Below are positions 43,110 to 52,488 of a stretch of DNA of 64,000 nt, piece after piece. The DNA is from Caballeronia sp. SEWSISQ10-4 2. GTDB lineage: Bacteria; Pseudomonadota; Gammaproteobacteria; Burkholderiales; Burkholderiaceae. The DNA lies in contig NZ_JALPRJ010000032.1 in NCBI RefSeq assembly GCF_030464885.1, forward strand, positions 1-64,000. Direction: 5' to 3'. The position numbers were made by a program, and so were the translations under genes. The first letter of the stretch is position 1. The number at the start of each line of letters is the position of its first letter. The notes beneath the pieces were generated by a model. It saw only the letters and a program-made list of their open reading frames with translations. It was not told the DNA's origin and did not search any database.

Positions 43110-44360
43110 GTGAGAAGCCCCCACATTGGACGTGGCAGCAATTCGGCAAACTTGCGCCTCTATCACGAGCGGCTTTTACTACAGGCTCTGCGTCGCTCGC
43201 AGCCTACTGCCAAGGCGGATCTCGCGCGTCAGGCCAATCTGACCAGCACGGCGGTCGGAAGCATTATTACGTCGCTAGACCAGGCCGGTCTTATTGAACA
43301 CATTGGTCGTCGGCTCGAAGGCCAGCGCGGTCAGCCCGCTTCGCTGATCCGGTTGAACCCGCGCGGCGCGTTTGGCATTGGCATAAGAATCGACCGGACC
43401 AGCATTGAAACCGTGCTTGTGAATTTTTCTGGCGATGTCCTGGCGCGCAGCACCCTCGACAGGGTGCTTCCCCACCCCGCCGAAGTCCTGAAAATCCTTG
43501 AGCGCGACATTCAGAACATGCTGGCATTGCTCACCCCGGGCGAGCGCCAGCGGCTGACAGGTATAGGTGTCGCCCAGCCGTTCCACCTGGGCAGTTGGGC
43601 ACGCGAACTTGGGCTGTCGGCTGAACGCTTCCGGGCGTGGGATGAGATCGATTTCTCCGCCGAATTAAGCAAGCTGATGTCCCTTCCCGTCTTTACCGAA
43701 AACGATGGCAACGCGGCCGCTATCGCTGAACTATTTTACGGTTGCGGACGCCAGTGTCATGACTTCGTCTATCTCTTCCTCGGCTCGGCGATCGGGGGCG
43801 GCATCGCGATCGATGGCGATTGCCTGCGCGGCGGGACTGGCAACGCGGGGGATATTGGCATCATGCCGGTGCCCCCAAGCCGCCTCGCTTCCGCCCCGCT
43901 CCCCGGCGGGCAATGGGACATCCTGTTGTCGCGTGCGTCGCTGAATGCGCTCGCGCGCCATCTGCGATATAGCGGCGAGTCAATTCAAAATCGCTTCGAT
44001 CTCAGCACCTGCATCCAGCGCAAACTGCCTGCGGTGGACGAGTGGATCGACGATTGCGTCGAAGCGCTCGCCCCGGCGCTCCACGCAACGTTGTGCGTGG
44101 TGGACGTGCCGACAATCGTGCTCGATGCGGATGTCGACAGCGGACTCCTCGATACGCTGCTCGAACGATTGCAGGCCGCGATGACGGCCACGGTGCCAGA
44201 AGCCCGCAGCGTCCCGGCACTGGTTCGGGGGTCGTTTGGATCAGATGCGGGCGCCATCGGCGCGGCCACGCTGCCCATGTTCTTTAACTTTTCGCCAAAC
44301 GCCGGGTTGCTCCAGAGCGCCAGCGCGAAATCGAAAGAGGTCAATCATGCCCATGTCTGA
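43110..44360 (+). CDS. ROK-family transcriptional regulator
   Basis: A 416-residue repressor of the NagC/XylR type. An N-terminal winged helix-turn-helix (LLLQALRRSQPTAKADLARQ, ANLTSTAVGSIITSLDQAGL) is followed by the ROK sugar-binding/ATPase-like domain (GIGVAQPFHLG; FTENDGNAAAIAELFYG; FLGSAIGGGIAIDG). The Cys-rich zinc motif common in ROK proteins (C-x-C-G-x-x-G-C) is absent. The start is GTG 43110 with AGGAGGAGA just upstream. It leads an operon with a CUT2 transporter and zwf and overlaps the transporter ATPase by 14 bases. It presumably responds to the sugar carried. Confidence 0.9.
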   Translation: MRSPHIGRGSNSANLRLYHERLLLQALRRSQPTAKADLARQANLTSTAVGSIITSLDQAGLIEHIGRRLEGQRGQPASLIRLNPRGAFGIGIRIDRTSIETVLVNFSGDVLARSTLDRVLPHPAEVLKILERDIQNMLALLTPGERQRLTGIGVAQPFHLGSWARELGLSAERFRAWDEIDFSAELSKLMSLPVFTENDGNAAAIAELFYGCGRQCHDFVYLFLGSAIGGGIAIDGDCLRGGTGNAGDIGIMPVPPSRLASAPLPGGQWDILLSRASLNALARHLRYSGESIQNRFDLSTCIQRKLPAVDEWIDDCVEALAPALHATLCVVDVPTIVLDADVDSGLLDTLLERLQAAMTATVPEARSVPALVRGSFGSDAGAIGAATLPMFFNFSPNAGLLQSASAKSKEVNHAHV

Positions 44361-45897
44361 GTCAAAGTCCCCAATCCTCGCCATGCGCGGCATCAGTAAA
44401 ACCTTTCCCGGTGTGCGCGCTCTCGACAACGTGTCGCTGACCGTCTATTCGGGCGAAGTGCACTCGCTGATGGGCGAAAACGGCGCCGGCAAATCCACAT
44501 TGATGAAGGTGCTCTCGGGCGCCTACCAGGCGGACCCCGGCGGCGAAATTCTGGTCGATGGAAAAGTGACCAGCATCGACGGCCCGCTTGCAGCGAAAGC
44601 AATCGGCGTTGCCGTGATCTATCAGGAGTTAAGCCTCGCGCCCAACCTTTCAGTTGCCGAGAATATCCATGCCGGGCGCGAATTGCGCAAGGGTGGTCGC
44701 TTCGGGCTGGTGGACAGGGCGGGCATGGAGCGCGGCTGCGAGGACGTGCTCAAGCGGCTGGGCGCGAGCTTTCGGCCGCAGACGCTCGTCGGCGATCTGT
44801 CGATAGCGGAGCAACAGCTCGTCGAGATCGCGCGGGCGGTTCACGCCAACGCGCGGATCCTCGTGATGGATGAGCCGACCACGCCCTTGTCATCGCGTGA
44901 AACCGACCGGCTGTTCGAGTTGATCCGGACATTGCGTGCCGAAGGACTGGCGATCATCTACATCAGTCACCGGATGGCCGAGATCTACGAATTGTCGGAT
45001 CGTGTCTCCGTGCTGCGCGATGGCGCCTACGTCGGCACGCTCGATCGCGCGGACCTGTCAGCCGAGAGTCTCGTCAAAATGATGGTCGGCCGAGATATTT
45101 CCGGCTTCTATAAAAAGCAGCATGCACCCTACGACCCGGGCAAGGTTGTGCTGTCGGTCCGCGATGTCGCCGACGGCCGCCGCGTCAAAGGTTGCAGCCT
45201 TGAACTTCACTCAGGTGAAGTGCTCGGAATTGCGGGGCTGGTCGGCGCGGGCCGCACCGAACTGGCCCGGCTGATCTTCGGCGCCGAGCCGCGTATTCGA
45301 GGAGACATTACCGTCGATGGCAAGACACTCGCCATGCGCTCGCCGCGCGACGCGATCGATGCAGGTGTGGTCTATCTGACCGAAGACCGCAAGCGCCAGG
45401 GCCTGTTCCTCGACATGAGCGTGCGCGACAACATCAACGTTGCCGTGTGCGGCCGCGACGCCCGTCTTGGGGTGCTCGACCTGGCCCGAGGCGCGGTGCG
45501 CGCCCGCGACGCGATCTCCGCGCTCTCCATTCGCGTGGCAAGCGCGAAAGTCAACGCGGGCTCCTTATCCGGCGGCAACCAGCAGAAGGTACTGCTGTCG
45601 CGCCTGCTGGAAACGAAACCGCGCGTCCTCATCCTAGATGAACCCACGCGCGGCGTCGACATCGGCGCCAAGTCCGAGATCTATCGAATCATCAACGAAC
45701 TAGCTCGATCCGGCGTTGGCATCATCGTCATCTCGAGCGAATTACCGGAAGTCATCGGCGTCGCCGACCGCGTGCTCGTCATGCGCGAAGGCGAACTCGC
45801 CGGCCAGCTCGGCGGCCATACCGGCACGCCGATCACGCAGGAAGCCATCATCGAATTGGCAACAGGCTCCCGGCCCCCGGTCGACCAGGCAGCTTGA
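44347..45897 (+). CDS. Sugar ABC transporter ATP-binding protein (RbsA type, CUT2)
   Basis: A 516-residue double ATPase. The first half has Walker A GENGAGKST, VIYQELSLAPNL, and Walker B VMDEPTTPLSSRE; the second half has the usual degenerate Walker A GLVGAGRTE, LSGGNQQKVLLSRLL and LILDEPTRGVDIGAK. Length and layout match RbsA/XylG/MglA. Start 44347 (MPMSESKS) has GAGG upstream and lies inside the end of the ROK gene. The sugar is not evident from sequence; ribose, xylose, galactose or glucose are possible. Confidence 0.93.
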   Translation: MPMSESKSPILAMRGISKTFPGVRALDNVSLTVYSGEVHSLMGENGAGKSTLMKVLSGAYQADPGGEILVDGKVTSIDGPLAAKAIGVAVIYQELSLAPNLSVAENIHAGRELRKGGRFGLVDRAGMERGCEDVLKRLGASFRPQTLVGDLSIAEQQLVEIARAVHANARILVMDEPTTPLSSRETDRLFELIRTLRAEGLAIIYISHRMAEIYELSDRVSVLRDGAYVGTLDRADLSAESLVKMMVGRDISGFYKKQHAPYDPGKVVLSVRDVADGRRVKGCSLELHSGEVLGIAGLVGAGRTELARLIFGAEPRIRGDITVDGKTLAMRSPRDAIDAGVVYLTEDRKRQGLFLDMSVRDNINVAVCGRDARLGVLDLARGAVRARDAISALSIRVASAKVNAGSLSGGNQQKVLLSRLLETKPRVLILDEPTRGVDIGAKSEIYRIINELARSGVGIIVISSELPEVIGVADRVLVMREGELAGQLGGHTGTPITQEAIIELATGSRPPVDQAA

Positions 45898-45944
45898 TCC
45901 ATACACCGAACAAATCAGACGTCACGAATATTCTGGAGGACGAC

Positions 45945-46982
45945 ATGAGCAATTCACTCAAGCCGCAGGAAGTTGGCACAACCCCTGTAGAGGGCGCGAC
46001 CAATCCGGTTCAGCGGCAAGCGAACATCTTGCGGCACGAGCGCATGCAGGCGCTTATGCGAACTGCCGGCATGCTGCCGATCCTGATTCTGCTTTGCATC
46101 GGCTTCGGGATCACGACGGGCAATTTCTTCAGCCTGCAAAACCTGTCGATCGTCACGCAGCAGGCGTCGATCAACGTGGTGCTGGCTGCGGGCATGACCT
46201 TCGTAATCCTCACAGGAGGTATCGACCTGTCGGTGGGATCCGTGCTGTCGGCCGCGGCGGTGGCGGCCTTGCTGGCATCGAATATTCCGGGCTTCGGTGG
46301 CTTGGCCGTGCCGGTCGCGCTCGCGGTCGGAGCCGGCTTCGGACTGGTCAACGGCGCACTGATTTCCCTGCTCAGACTGCCGCCGTTCATTGTGACGCTT
46401 GGCTCACTGACGGCGGTGCGCGGCATCGCCCGGTTGATGGGACATGACACCACGATCTTCAACCCGCAACTGTCGTTTGCGTTCATCGGCAACGAATCGC
46501 TCTTTGGCATTCCCTGGCTGGTCATCATCGCCATCGCGGTCGTGGCAATCTCGTGGTTCATCCTGCGCCGGACGGTCCTGGGATTGCGGATCTATTCCGT
46601 CGGCGGTAACCCCGAAGCGGCACGCCTTTCAGGTATCCGGGTGTGGGGCATCGAGATGTTCGTGTACGTCATCTCCGGCTTGCTCGCAGGTCTCGGCGCG
46701 GTGATGTCGGCGGCCCGCCTGTATGCAGCGAATGGTTTGCAGATGGGGCAATCGTACGAACTCGACGCCATAGCCGCAGTGATCCTGGGCGGCACTAGTT
46801 TCGTGGGCGGCGTGGGATCAATCATCGGTACGCTGGTGGGCGCGCTGATCATCGCGGTCCTGACCAACGGTCTCGTGCTGCTCGGCGTGTCGGACGTGTG
46901 GCAGTACATCATCAAAGGTCTGGTGATCATCGGCGCAGTTACGCTCGACCGATTCCGCCAGCGTGGTTCAGCGCGCACTTGA
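45945..46982 (+). CDS. Sugar ABC transporter permease (RbsC type, CUT2)
   Basis: A 345-residue inner-membrane protein with a long cytoplasmic N-terminus (residues 1-40) and about ten membrane segments. GGIDLSVGSVLS is the conserved CUT2 permease motif, and YSVGGNPEAARLSGIRV forms the ATPase-docking loop. GGAGG lies 6 bases before ATG 45945; the ATPase stop is 48 bases upstream. Confidence 0.93.
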   Translation: MSNSLKPQEVGTTPVEGATNPVQRQANILRHERMQALMRTAGMLPILILLCIGFGITTGNFFSLQNLSIVTQQASINVVLAAGMTFVILTGGIDLSVGSVLSAAAVAALLASNIPGFGGLAVPVALAVGAGFGLVNGALISLLRLPPFIVTLGSLTAVRGIARLMGHDTTIFNPQLSFAFIGNESLFGIPWLVIIAIAVVAISWFILRRTVLGLRIYSVGGNPEAARLSGIRVWGIEMFVYVISGLLAGLGAVMSAARLYAANGLQMGQSYELDAIAAVILGGTSFVGGVGSIIGTLVGALIIAVLTNGLVLLGVSDVWQYIIKGLVIIGAVTLDRFRQRGSART

Positions 46983-47081
46983 AGTATCCATCGAATCTTG
47001 CCTTATAGAAGGTAGAGGACGGACGCGAAACGGTCCCTTCGCGCCCGAAAAATACACCGGACCCCCCTTGGAGACAACGAA

Positions 47082-48029
47082 ATGTTGAAACAAAAAATCG
47101 CGGCCGCGAGCATTACATTGGCGCTCGGCTTCAGCCTCACTGCCCCGGCACACGCCGCCGACAAGCAACTCAAGTCGATCGGCATCACGGTCGGATCGCT
47201 CGGCAACCCCTACTTCGTCACGATCGTGAAAGGTGCGGAGGCCAAGGCAAAGCAGATCAACCCAGCCGCGACCGTGACGGCTGTATCGGCCGACTACGAC
47301 ATGAGCAAACAGTTCACGCAGATCGATAACTTTATCGCCGCTCACGTGGACATGATCCTGTTGAACGCAGCGGACCCGAAGGCCATCGAGCCGGCAGTGA
47401 AGAAGGCGCAAGCCGCAGGGATCGTGGTTATTGCAGTCGACGTGGCCGCCGCCGGCGCCGATGCCACCGTTCAGACGAACAACGTCCAGGCCGGCGAACT
47501 GTCGTGCGGGTTTATTGTGAAGAAGCTCAACGGCAAGGGCGACGTCGTGATTGAAAATGGACCGCCCGTTTCGGCTGTGCTAGATCGCGTGAAGGGCTGT
47601 AAATCTGTGCTGGCCAAGAGCCCGGGTATCAAGATCCTGTCCGATGACCAGGACGCCAAGGGATCGCGCGAAGGCGGCATGGCTGCGATGCAGGGCTATC
47701 TGACGCGCTTCCCGAAGGTGGATGCAGTATTCGCGATCAACGACCCGCAGGCGGTCGGCAGCGATCTTGCCGCGAAGCAGTTGCATCGGAAGGAACTCTT
47801 CATTACGTCGGTGGATGGCGCGCCGGACATTGAGACGGCGCTCAAGAGTGACACGCTGGTTCAGGCATCGGCCAGCCAGGATCCCTGGACGATGGCACAG
47901 AACGCCGTGACCATTGGCTACGACATCATGAACGGCAAGAAGCCGGCCAACCCGCTTATGTTGATGCCGTCGACGCTCGTGACGCGCGACAACGTAGCCA
48001 GTTACAAGGGCTGGACCGCGCCGCATTGA
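47082..48029 (+). CDS. Periplasmic sugar-binding protein (RbsB type, CUT2)
   Basis: A 315-residue periplasmic protein. Signal peptide MLKQKIAAASITLALGFSLT with cleavage near AHA/AD, then the family 2 binding-protein fold: GSLGNPYFVTIVKGAEAKAK, DMILLNAADPKAIEPAVKKA, VVIAVDVAAAGADATVQTNN, DAVFAINDPQAVG and SVDGAPDIE. GGAGAC precedes the start. It delivers the sugar to the RbsC/RbsA-type pair. Confidence 0.94.
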   Translation: MLKQKIAAASITLALGFSLTAPAHAADKQLKSIGITVGSLGNPYFVTIVKGAEAKAKQINPAATVTAVSADYDMSKQFTQIDNFIAAHVDMILLNAADPKAIEPAVKKAQAAGIVVIAVDVAAAGADATVQTNNVQAGELSCGFIVKKLNGKGDVVIENGPPVSAVLDRVKGCKSVLAKSPGIKILSDDQDAKGSREGGMAAMQGYLTRFPKVDAVFAINDPQAVGSDLAAKQLHRKELFITSVDGAPDIETALKSDTLVQASASQDPWTMAQNAVTIGYDIMNGKKPANPLMLMPSTLVTRDNVASYKGWTAPH

Positions 48030-48203
48030 ACGTAACCGGGTGAGCGGTGTTCGCTCTGCCGCTCGCCGGTTTCCTAACGTTGAGCTCAATTCAACGGCCT
48101 GACAACATAGGTAGTCCTTTGCATAGTGATCGCAGTTTCACCGTGTTCCTTTCCGCGACAAAACCTCCGAAAGCCTTCGTATCGATTTCCATCATTGAAT
48201 ACT

Positions 48204-49685
48204 ATGACGAAACCCTCTACCAGCGGGCCGGATCACCCCCAATTCGCCTTCGTCCTGTTCGGCGGAACGGGCGATCTGGCGATGCGCAAGATTTTGCCCG
48301 CGCTTTGTGCGGCGCACCGCGACGGTATGCTCGCGCCAGGTGGCAAGATCGTCTCAGTCGCGCTGACAGCACTGGATACCAGCAGCTATCTGCGATGGGT
48401 CGACGAGCACGTGAAGCCATACGTCCTGGCAACAGCAATCGACGATTCAGTGTGGCGAAGTTTTCTCGAGCGCATCACATACGTCGCGCTCGACGCCAGT
48501 CAGCCCGAAGCATTCTCCTTGCTGGCTGATACGCTAGCCGCAGTACGCGGCAGACGCATTTTTTACCTAGCAACCGGGCCCGCGCTGTTCGTGCCGATCT
48601 GCCGCGCCCTGGCATCGGCCGGGCTCACCGAAGGCTCCCGCGTCGTTCTGGAGAAACCGCTCGGCTGCGATCTGGAATCGTCCAATGCGATCAACGATGC
48701 AGTCGGCCAGATATTCAAGGAAGACCAGATCTACCGGATCGACCACTACCTCGGCAAGGAAGCGGTTCAGAACTTGCTCGCGCTGCGCTTCGGCAATTCG
48801 TTGTTCGAACCGTTGTGGCGCCGCGAATGGGTCGAGAGCGTTCAGATCACCGTAGCCGAAGAATTGGGTGTTGAAGGCCGCGGCAACTTCTACGACCAGA
48901 CGGGTGCGCTGCGCGATATGGTGCAGAACCACCTGCTGCAACTGCTGTCCATCATTGCGATGGAACCGCCGCAGTCGATGGACGCGGATGCGGTGCGCGA
49001 CGAGAAGCTGCGCGTGCTGCGCGCGCTCAAACCGTTGCTTAGCGACGAGATCGGACGGAGCGTGGTCCGTGGACAATATCACGCCGGCGCCATCAAGGAC
49101 GCAACGGTACCCGCCTATCACGAGGAGCCCGGTGTCAGCGAGGGCAGCCCGACTGAGACTTTCGTCGCGTTGAAAGTCGAGGTGGAAAACTGGCGTTGGG
49201 CGGGTGTGCCGTTTTTTCTGCGCACTGGCAAGCGGCTCGCGGGCCGCATTGCCGAGATTGTCGTCAACTTCCGGCAAGTGCCGCACTCCGCGTTGGGAGA
49301 GATAGCGTTGCGTCCTGGTTCGAACCGGCTGACGATCTGTTTGCAGCCGAACGAATCGATTCGGCTCAGCGTGCTCGCCAAGCAGCCGGGCATGGGGATG
49401 ACCCTGCAAGGCGTGCACCTCGATCTGGCCTTCGATCAATTCTTCAAGCAGGACCGGATGGAGGCTTATCAGCGTCTGTTGCTCGATGTGATCGCCGGGC
49501 GGCTCGCGCTCTTCGTGCGGCGTGACGAACAGGAGGCCGCGTGGCGCTGGGTCGCGCCAATCATCGAAGATTGGGCCACGCAGGGAAGCCTTCCGAAATC
49601 CTACGCATCCGGCACATGGGGACCGGCGGCAGCCAGCGCTCTGCTCGCGCGGCACAACACCTGCTGGCAGGAAGAAGAGAACTGA
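48204..49685 (+). CDS. zwf: Glucose-6-phosphate 1-dehydrogenase
   Basis: A 493-residue enzyme oxidising glucose-6-phosphate to 6-phosphogluconolactone with NAD(P)+, the entry to the Entner-Doudoroff and pentose-phosphate routes. Nucleotide motif FVLFGGTGDLAMRK, active-site RIDHYLGKEAVQN, and the downstream FLRTGKRL block are intact. It follows the sugar-binding-protein gene by 174 bases on the same strand, so it is probably part of the ROK-controlled operon. That suggests the transporter handles glucose or a sugar quickly turned into glucose-6-phosphate. Start 48204 chosen by family N-terminus; upstream in-frame starts add unlike residues. Confidence 0.95.
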   Translation: MTKPSTSGPDHPQFAFVLFGGTGDLAMRKILPALCAAHRDGMLAPGGKIVSVALTALDTSSYLRWVDEHVKPYVLATAIDDSVWRSFLERITYVALDASQPEAFSLLADTLAAVRGRRIFYLATGPALFVPICRALASAGLTEGSRVVLEKPLGCDLESSNAINDAVGQIFKEDQIYRIDHYLGKEAVQNLLALRFGNSLFEPLWRREWVESVQITVAEELGVEGRGNFYDQTGALRDMVQNHLLQLLSIIAMEPPQSMDADAVRDEKLRVLRALKPLLSDEIGRSVVRGQYHAGAIKDATVPAYHEEPGVSEGSPTETFVALKVEVENWRWAGVPFFLRTGKRLAGRIAEIVVNFRQVPHSALGEIALRPGSNRLTICLQPNESIRLSVLAKQPGMGMTLQGVHLDLAFDQFFKQDRMEAYQRLLLDVIAGRLALFVRRDEQEAAWRWVAPIIEDWATQGSLPKSYASGTWGPAAASALLARHNTCWQEEEN

Positions 49686-49839
49686 GTGCGAGGTGGACGT
49701 TTCGTGGCCGAAGCCGCTCGCGCGCGCTCAGGCCAGCGTCACTCCAATCGACCTGATCATGACGTGCTTTTCCGGTAGCACGCGCTGTACCGAATCAGCC
49801 GGCTCTCTCACTCTAATAGCGAAGTACGGCTGGCCCTAC

Positions 49840-49856
49840 GGGGACGCTTCGTCCCC
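49840..49856. terminator. Hairpin between zwf and cheW
   Basis: GGGGACG-CTT-CGTCCCC is a perfect 7-base stem between convergent genes zwf and cheW. There is no T run, so it may help termination in both directions or only stabilise RNA ends. Confidence 0.4.
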
Positions 49857-49878
49857 AAGCGAGTCCAGACCTATACGC

Positions 49879-50487
49879 TCAATGCAATTCCATCTCGGGC
49901 AAGCCAACATCTGCCGAGGAAATCAAGTTGTCGATGTCGACGAGAATGAGCATCCGTTCATGACCGTCGCCGGACGCCGAACGGATACCCGTGATGAAAC
50001 CAACATCGGCTGCAGAGCTAAGTTTCGGAACGGGGCTAATCTGGCCGCTATCTAGAGCCAGTACGTCGCTGACCGAATCCACCACGACGCCCACGACACG
50101 CTTGCCGACATTCACGACAATGACAACGGTAAGCTCGTCGTATTTCACCGACTTGAGACCAAATTTGATCCTCAGATCCAGGATCGGTGTAATAACGCCC
50201 CGTAGATTGATCACCCCTTTGACGAACGCAGGCGCGTTTGCGATGCTGGTCGCGGGATCGTGCGAGCGAATTTGCTGAACGTGCTGAATATCGATGCCGT
50301 ACTCTTCGGCCCCCAGGTTAAAAATCAGGAACTCGCCACTCGCTTTCGACGCAGCCACCCGGGCTTGTTCCCCCGCTTGCGCGGAGGGCGCTGCCAAGAC
50401 CGTCGCGGCGCGAGCGCCCGCTTGATTCGCTTCCACGATCAGATCCTCCGAGTGCGAAATGTAAGCCGGGCTCAAAACGTTTTCCAC
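49879..50487 (-). CDS. cheW: Chemotaxis coupling protein CheW
   Basis: A 202-residue CheW that links chemoreceptors to the kinase CheA. The CheW fold spans residues about 50-190 (FLIFNLGAEEYGIDIQHVQQ, AFVKGVINLRGVITPILDLR, VVGVVVDSVSDVL). A 45-residue N-terminal extension rich in Ala is longer than in classic CheW. Its start overlaps the end of the broken chemoreceptor gene by 16 bases, so it was made as part of that operon and may still be coupled to it. No cheA is present in the window. Confidence 0.93.
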   Translation of the reverse strand: MENVLSPAYISHSEDLIVEANQAGARAATVLAAPSAQAGEQARVAASKASGEFLIFNLGAEEYGIDIQHVQQIRSHDPATSIANAPAFVKGVINLRGVITPILDLRIKFGLKSVKYDELTVVIVVNVGKRVVGVVVDSVSDVLALDSGQISPVPKLSSAADVGFITGIRSASGDGHERMLILVDIDNLISSADVGLPEMELH

Positions 50488-52218
50488 GCCGCGCCGGTGG
50501 ACGTAGTGGCACCTGCGGGGGCGAGTACGGCTCTCGCGGTCGGCCGTTTAGCAAGGGAAGCCGCTGTCTTGGTGGTCGGCGCCGTTTGGCGTTTAGCCGG
50601 CGCCAAGCGGCGCGGTGCCGCCGTTGCTCGATCGGCTGCGTGATCGGGAGTCGCCGCACCAAGTCGGAAAAAAGCCACCGACTCCGTCAAATGCCGTCCC
50701 TGTTCTTCCAGCGATTGAGAGGCCGCTGCGGCTTCCTCAACCAACGCAGAGTTTTGCTGCGTGACTTCGTCCATCTGCGTGATCGCCTGATTGACCTGCT
50801 CGATTCCGCGGCTTTGCTCCCCGGAGGCGGCAGCGATCTCGCCGATGATGTCGGTCACGCGGGAGATGGCCTGCGTGACGTCTGACATTGTCTTGCCCGC
50901 GTCTGCAGCCAGCGCCGAACCATCCTGAACCTTTAGCACCGACGTGGCGATCAAATTCTTGATCTCCTTCGCCGCGCTCGACGAACGTTGCGCGAGGCTG
51001 CGCACTTCGCTGGCAACAACCGCGAAGCCACGCCCCTGCTCGCCGGCACGGGCGGCTTCGACCGCCGCGTTCAGCGCAAGGATGTTGGTCTGGAAAGCAA
51101 TCCCTTCGATGATCCCGGTGATATCCGCGATCTTCGTCGAGCTTTGGCTGATTTCGCCCATCGTGTCGACGACCCGGCTCACCACCACATTGCCCTTTTG
51201 CGCTGCGTCGGATGCGTTGGCCGAGAGTGGACTCGCTTGTTGCGCGCTCTCGGCATTCTGCTTCACCGTCGACGTCAGCTCTTCAATGCCGGCTGCCGTT
51301 TCTTCCAGCGATGCCGCTTGTTCTTCGGCGCGAGGACAAGTCCACGTTGCACGCCGCGATCTGGCTCGACCCGCTAGCGATGCTCTCCGTCGCACTTCGA
51401 ACCTGACCGATCAGCTTGACCAGGCTGCCTTGCATCTCGCCCATGGGCGCGAGCACACTGCCTGCCGGCGTGTGCTGTACACCCGGCACGGGACTCAGAT
51501 CGCCACCGGCTATGCGTTCAGCGACCTCGCCCAAGGCGGCAGGCTCGGCACCCAAGGCACGCGTCAAGCCGCGAGTAATCAGTACGCCAGCTAACGCGGC
51601 CACCCCAAGCGCGGCCACGCAGATCGCGATAAGCAGATTGCGCTGGCTCGCGCCGTGCTGCGCGGACGCTTCCACCATCTGCGCCGCACGGCTAGCGGTG
51701 AACGTCGAATAGTCGTTGGTTGCCTTGATCAGTGACGCAAGCAGCGGTCTCCCTTCCTCGTTTATCTTCGTCACTGCTTCGTCACGCTTGTTGTCGAGGG
51801 CGTGAATGACAACGGCCTGCGCTACCGGCCCATAGGCCGCGTCGATACGGTTGATCTCAGCAACGAGACTGCGGGCTTTCGCTCGTGTCAGTCGCGCCGG
51901 CTATCATTTCGTTCAGCTTTCGAAGGCGAGACTGGACTTCATCCCGCGCCTGGATGACTGCGGCCTTCTCGGTTTCGAGGTCGGCGGGCGTGGTCAATAG
52001 TACGAGGTTATTAGTAGCGATGACGCGCCGATCGACGACGGTCCGAACACGCTCCGCCATGTCAGCGCGCGCGCTGATGCCCGCGACATACTGGAAAATC
52101 GCTCGGTCGAGTCGTTCAATGACTTCACTGACAGGCCCGATACAACCATGACAATAGCGGCAAGCACGCCAAAGCCCGCGCTCAGCTTCGCCTTGACGGT
52201 CATCTGTTTGAGATTCAT
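50472..52218 (-). pseudogene. Methyl-accepting chemotaxis protein broken by three frameshifts
   Basis: Four successive frames make one typical Burkholderia chemoreceptor. First MNLKQMTVKAKLSAGFGVLA with the first membrane helix; then QYVAGISARADMAERVRTVV, the sensor helix bundle; then RSLVAEINRIDAAYGPVAQ on to the second membrane helix (LLIAICVAALGVAALAGVLI) and HAMP; then EEQAASLEETAAGIEELTST, the signalling domain with GIAFQTNILALNAAVEAARA, to 50472. Each junction (near 52100, 51865 and 51340) needs a one-base correction. The C-terminus has a long Ala/Pro/Lys tail without a CheR-binding pentapeptide. The kinase-control hairpin tip is intact, but no full receptor can be made. Confidence 0.88.
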
Positions 52219-52488
52219 ATGTTTGTGCTCCGGTCAACATAAAAAGAGAAATCCCTGATTGCCGGGAACGCGCCTTTGCCCTGTCAGCCTGCGTGGTGTA
52301 TCCGACGCGGCAGTGCTCTTTGCGGCAAACGGCAGGCGGTACGACTGTGTCGCTGCTTTACGGCAACGCGCGCCTCTCCTGTAGAGGAACAAACCCTTGC
52401 CGAGCGCATCCCAACATGCACATGCAATTGCATCCATGGACCCGACGCACTCGGCACATCGTCACGGTGCACCCCACCATTCAGCGAA
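52219..52488. other. Leader region of the chemoreceptor/cheW operon
   Basis: No gene seen. No convincing sigma28 (TAAA/GCCGATAA) promoter was found, so the promoter type is undecided. Confidence 0.35.

Noticed and set aside
48567..49655. 362-codon minus-strand frame opposite zwf
   Set aside because: Antisense of glucose-6-phosphate dehydrogenase, with no family features.
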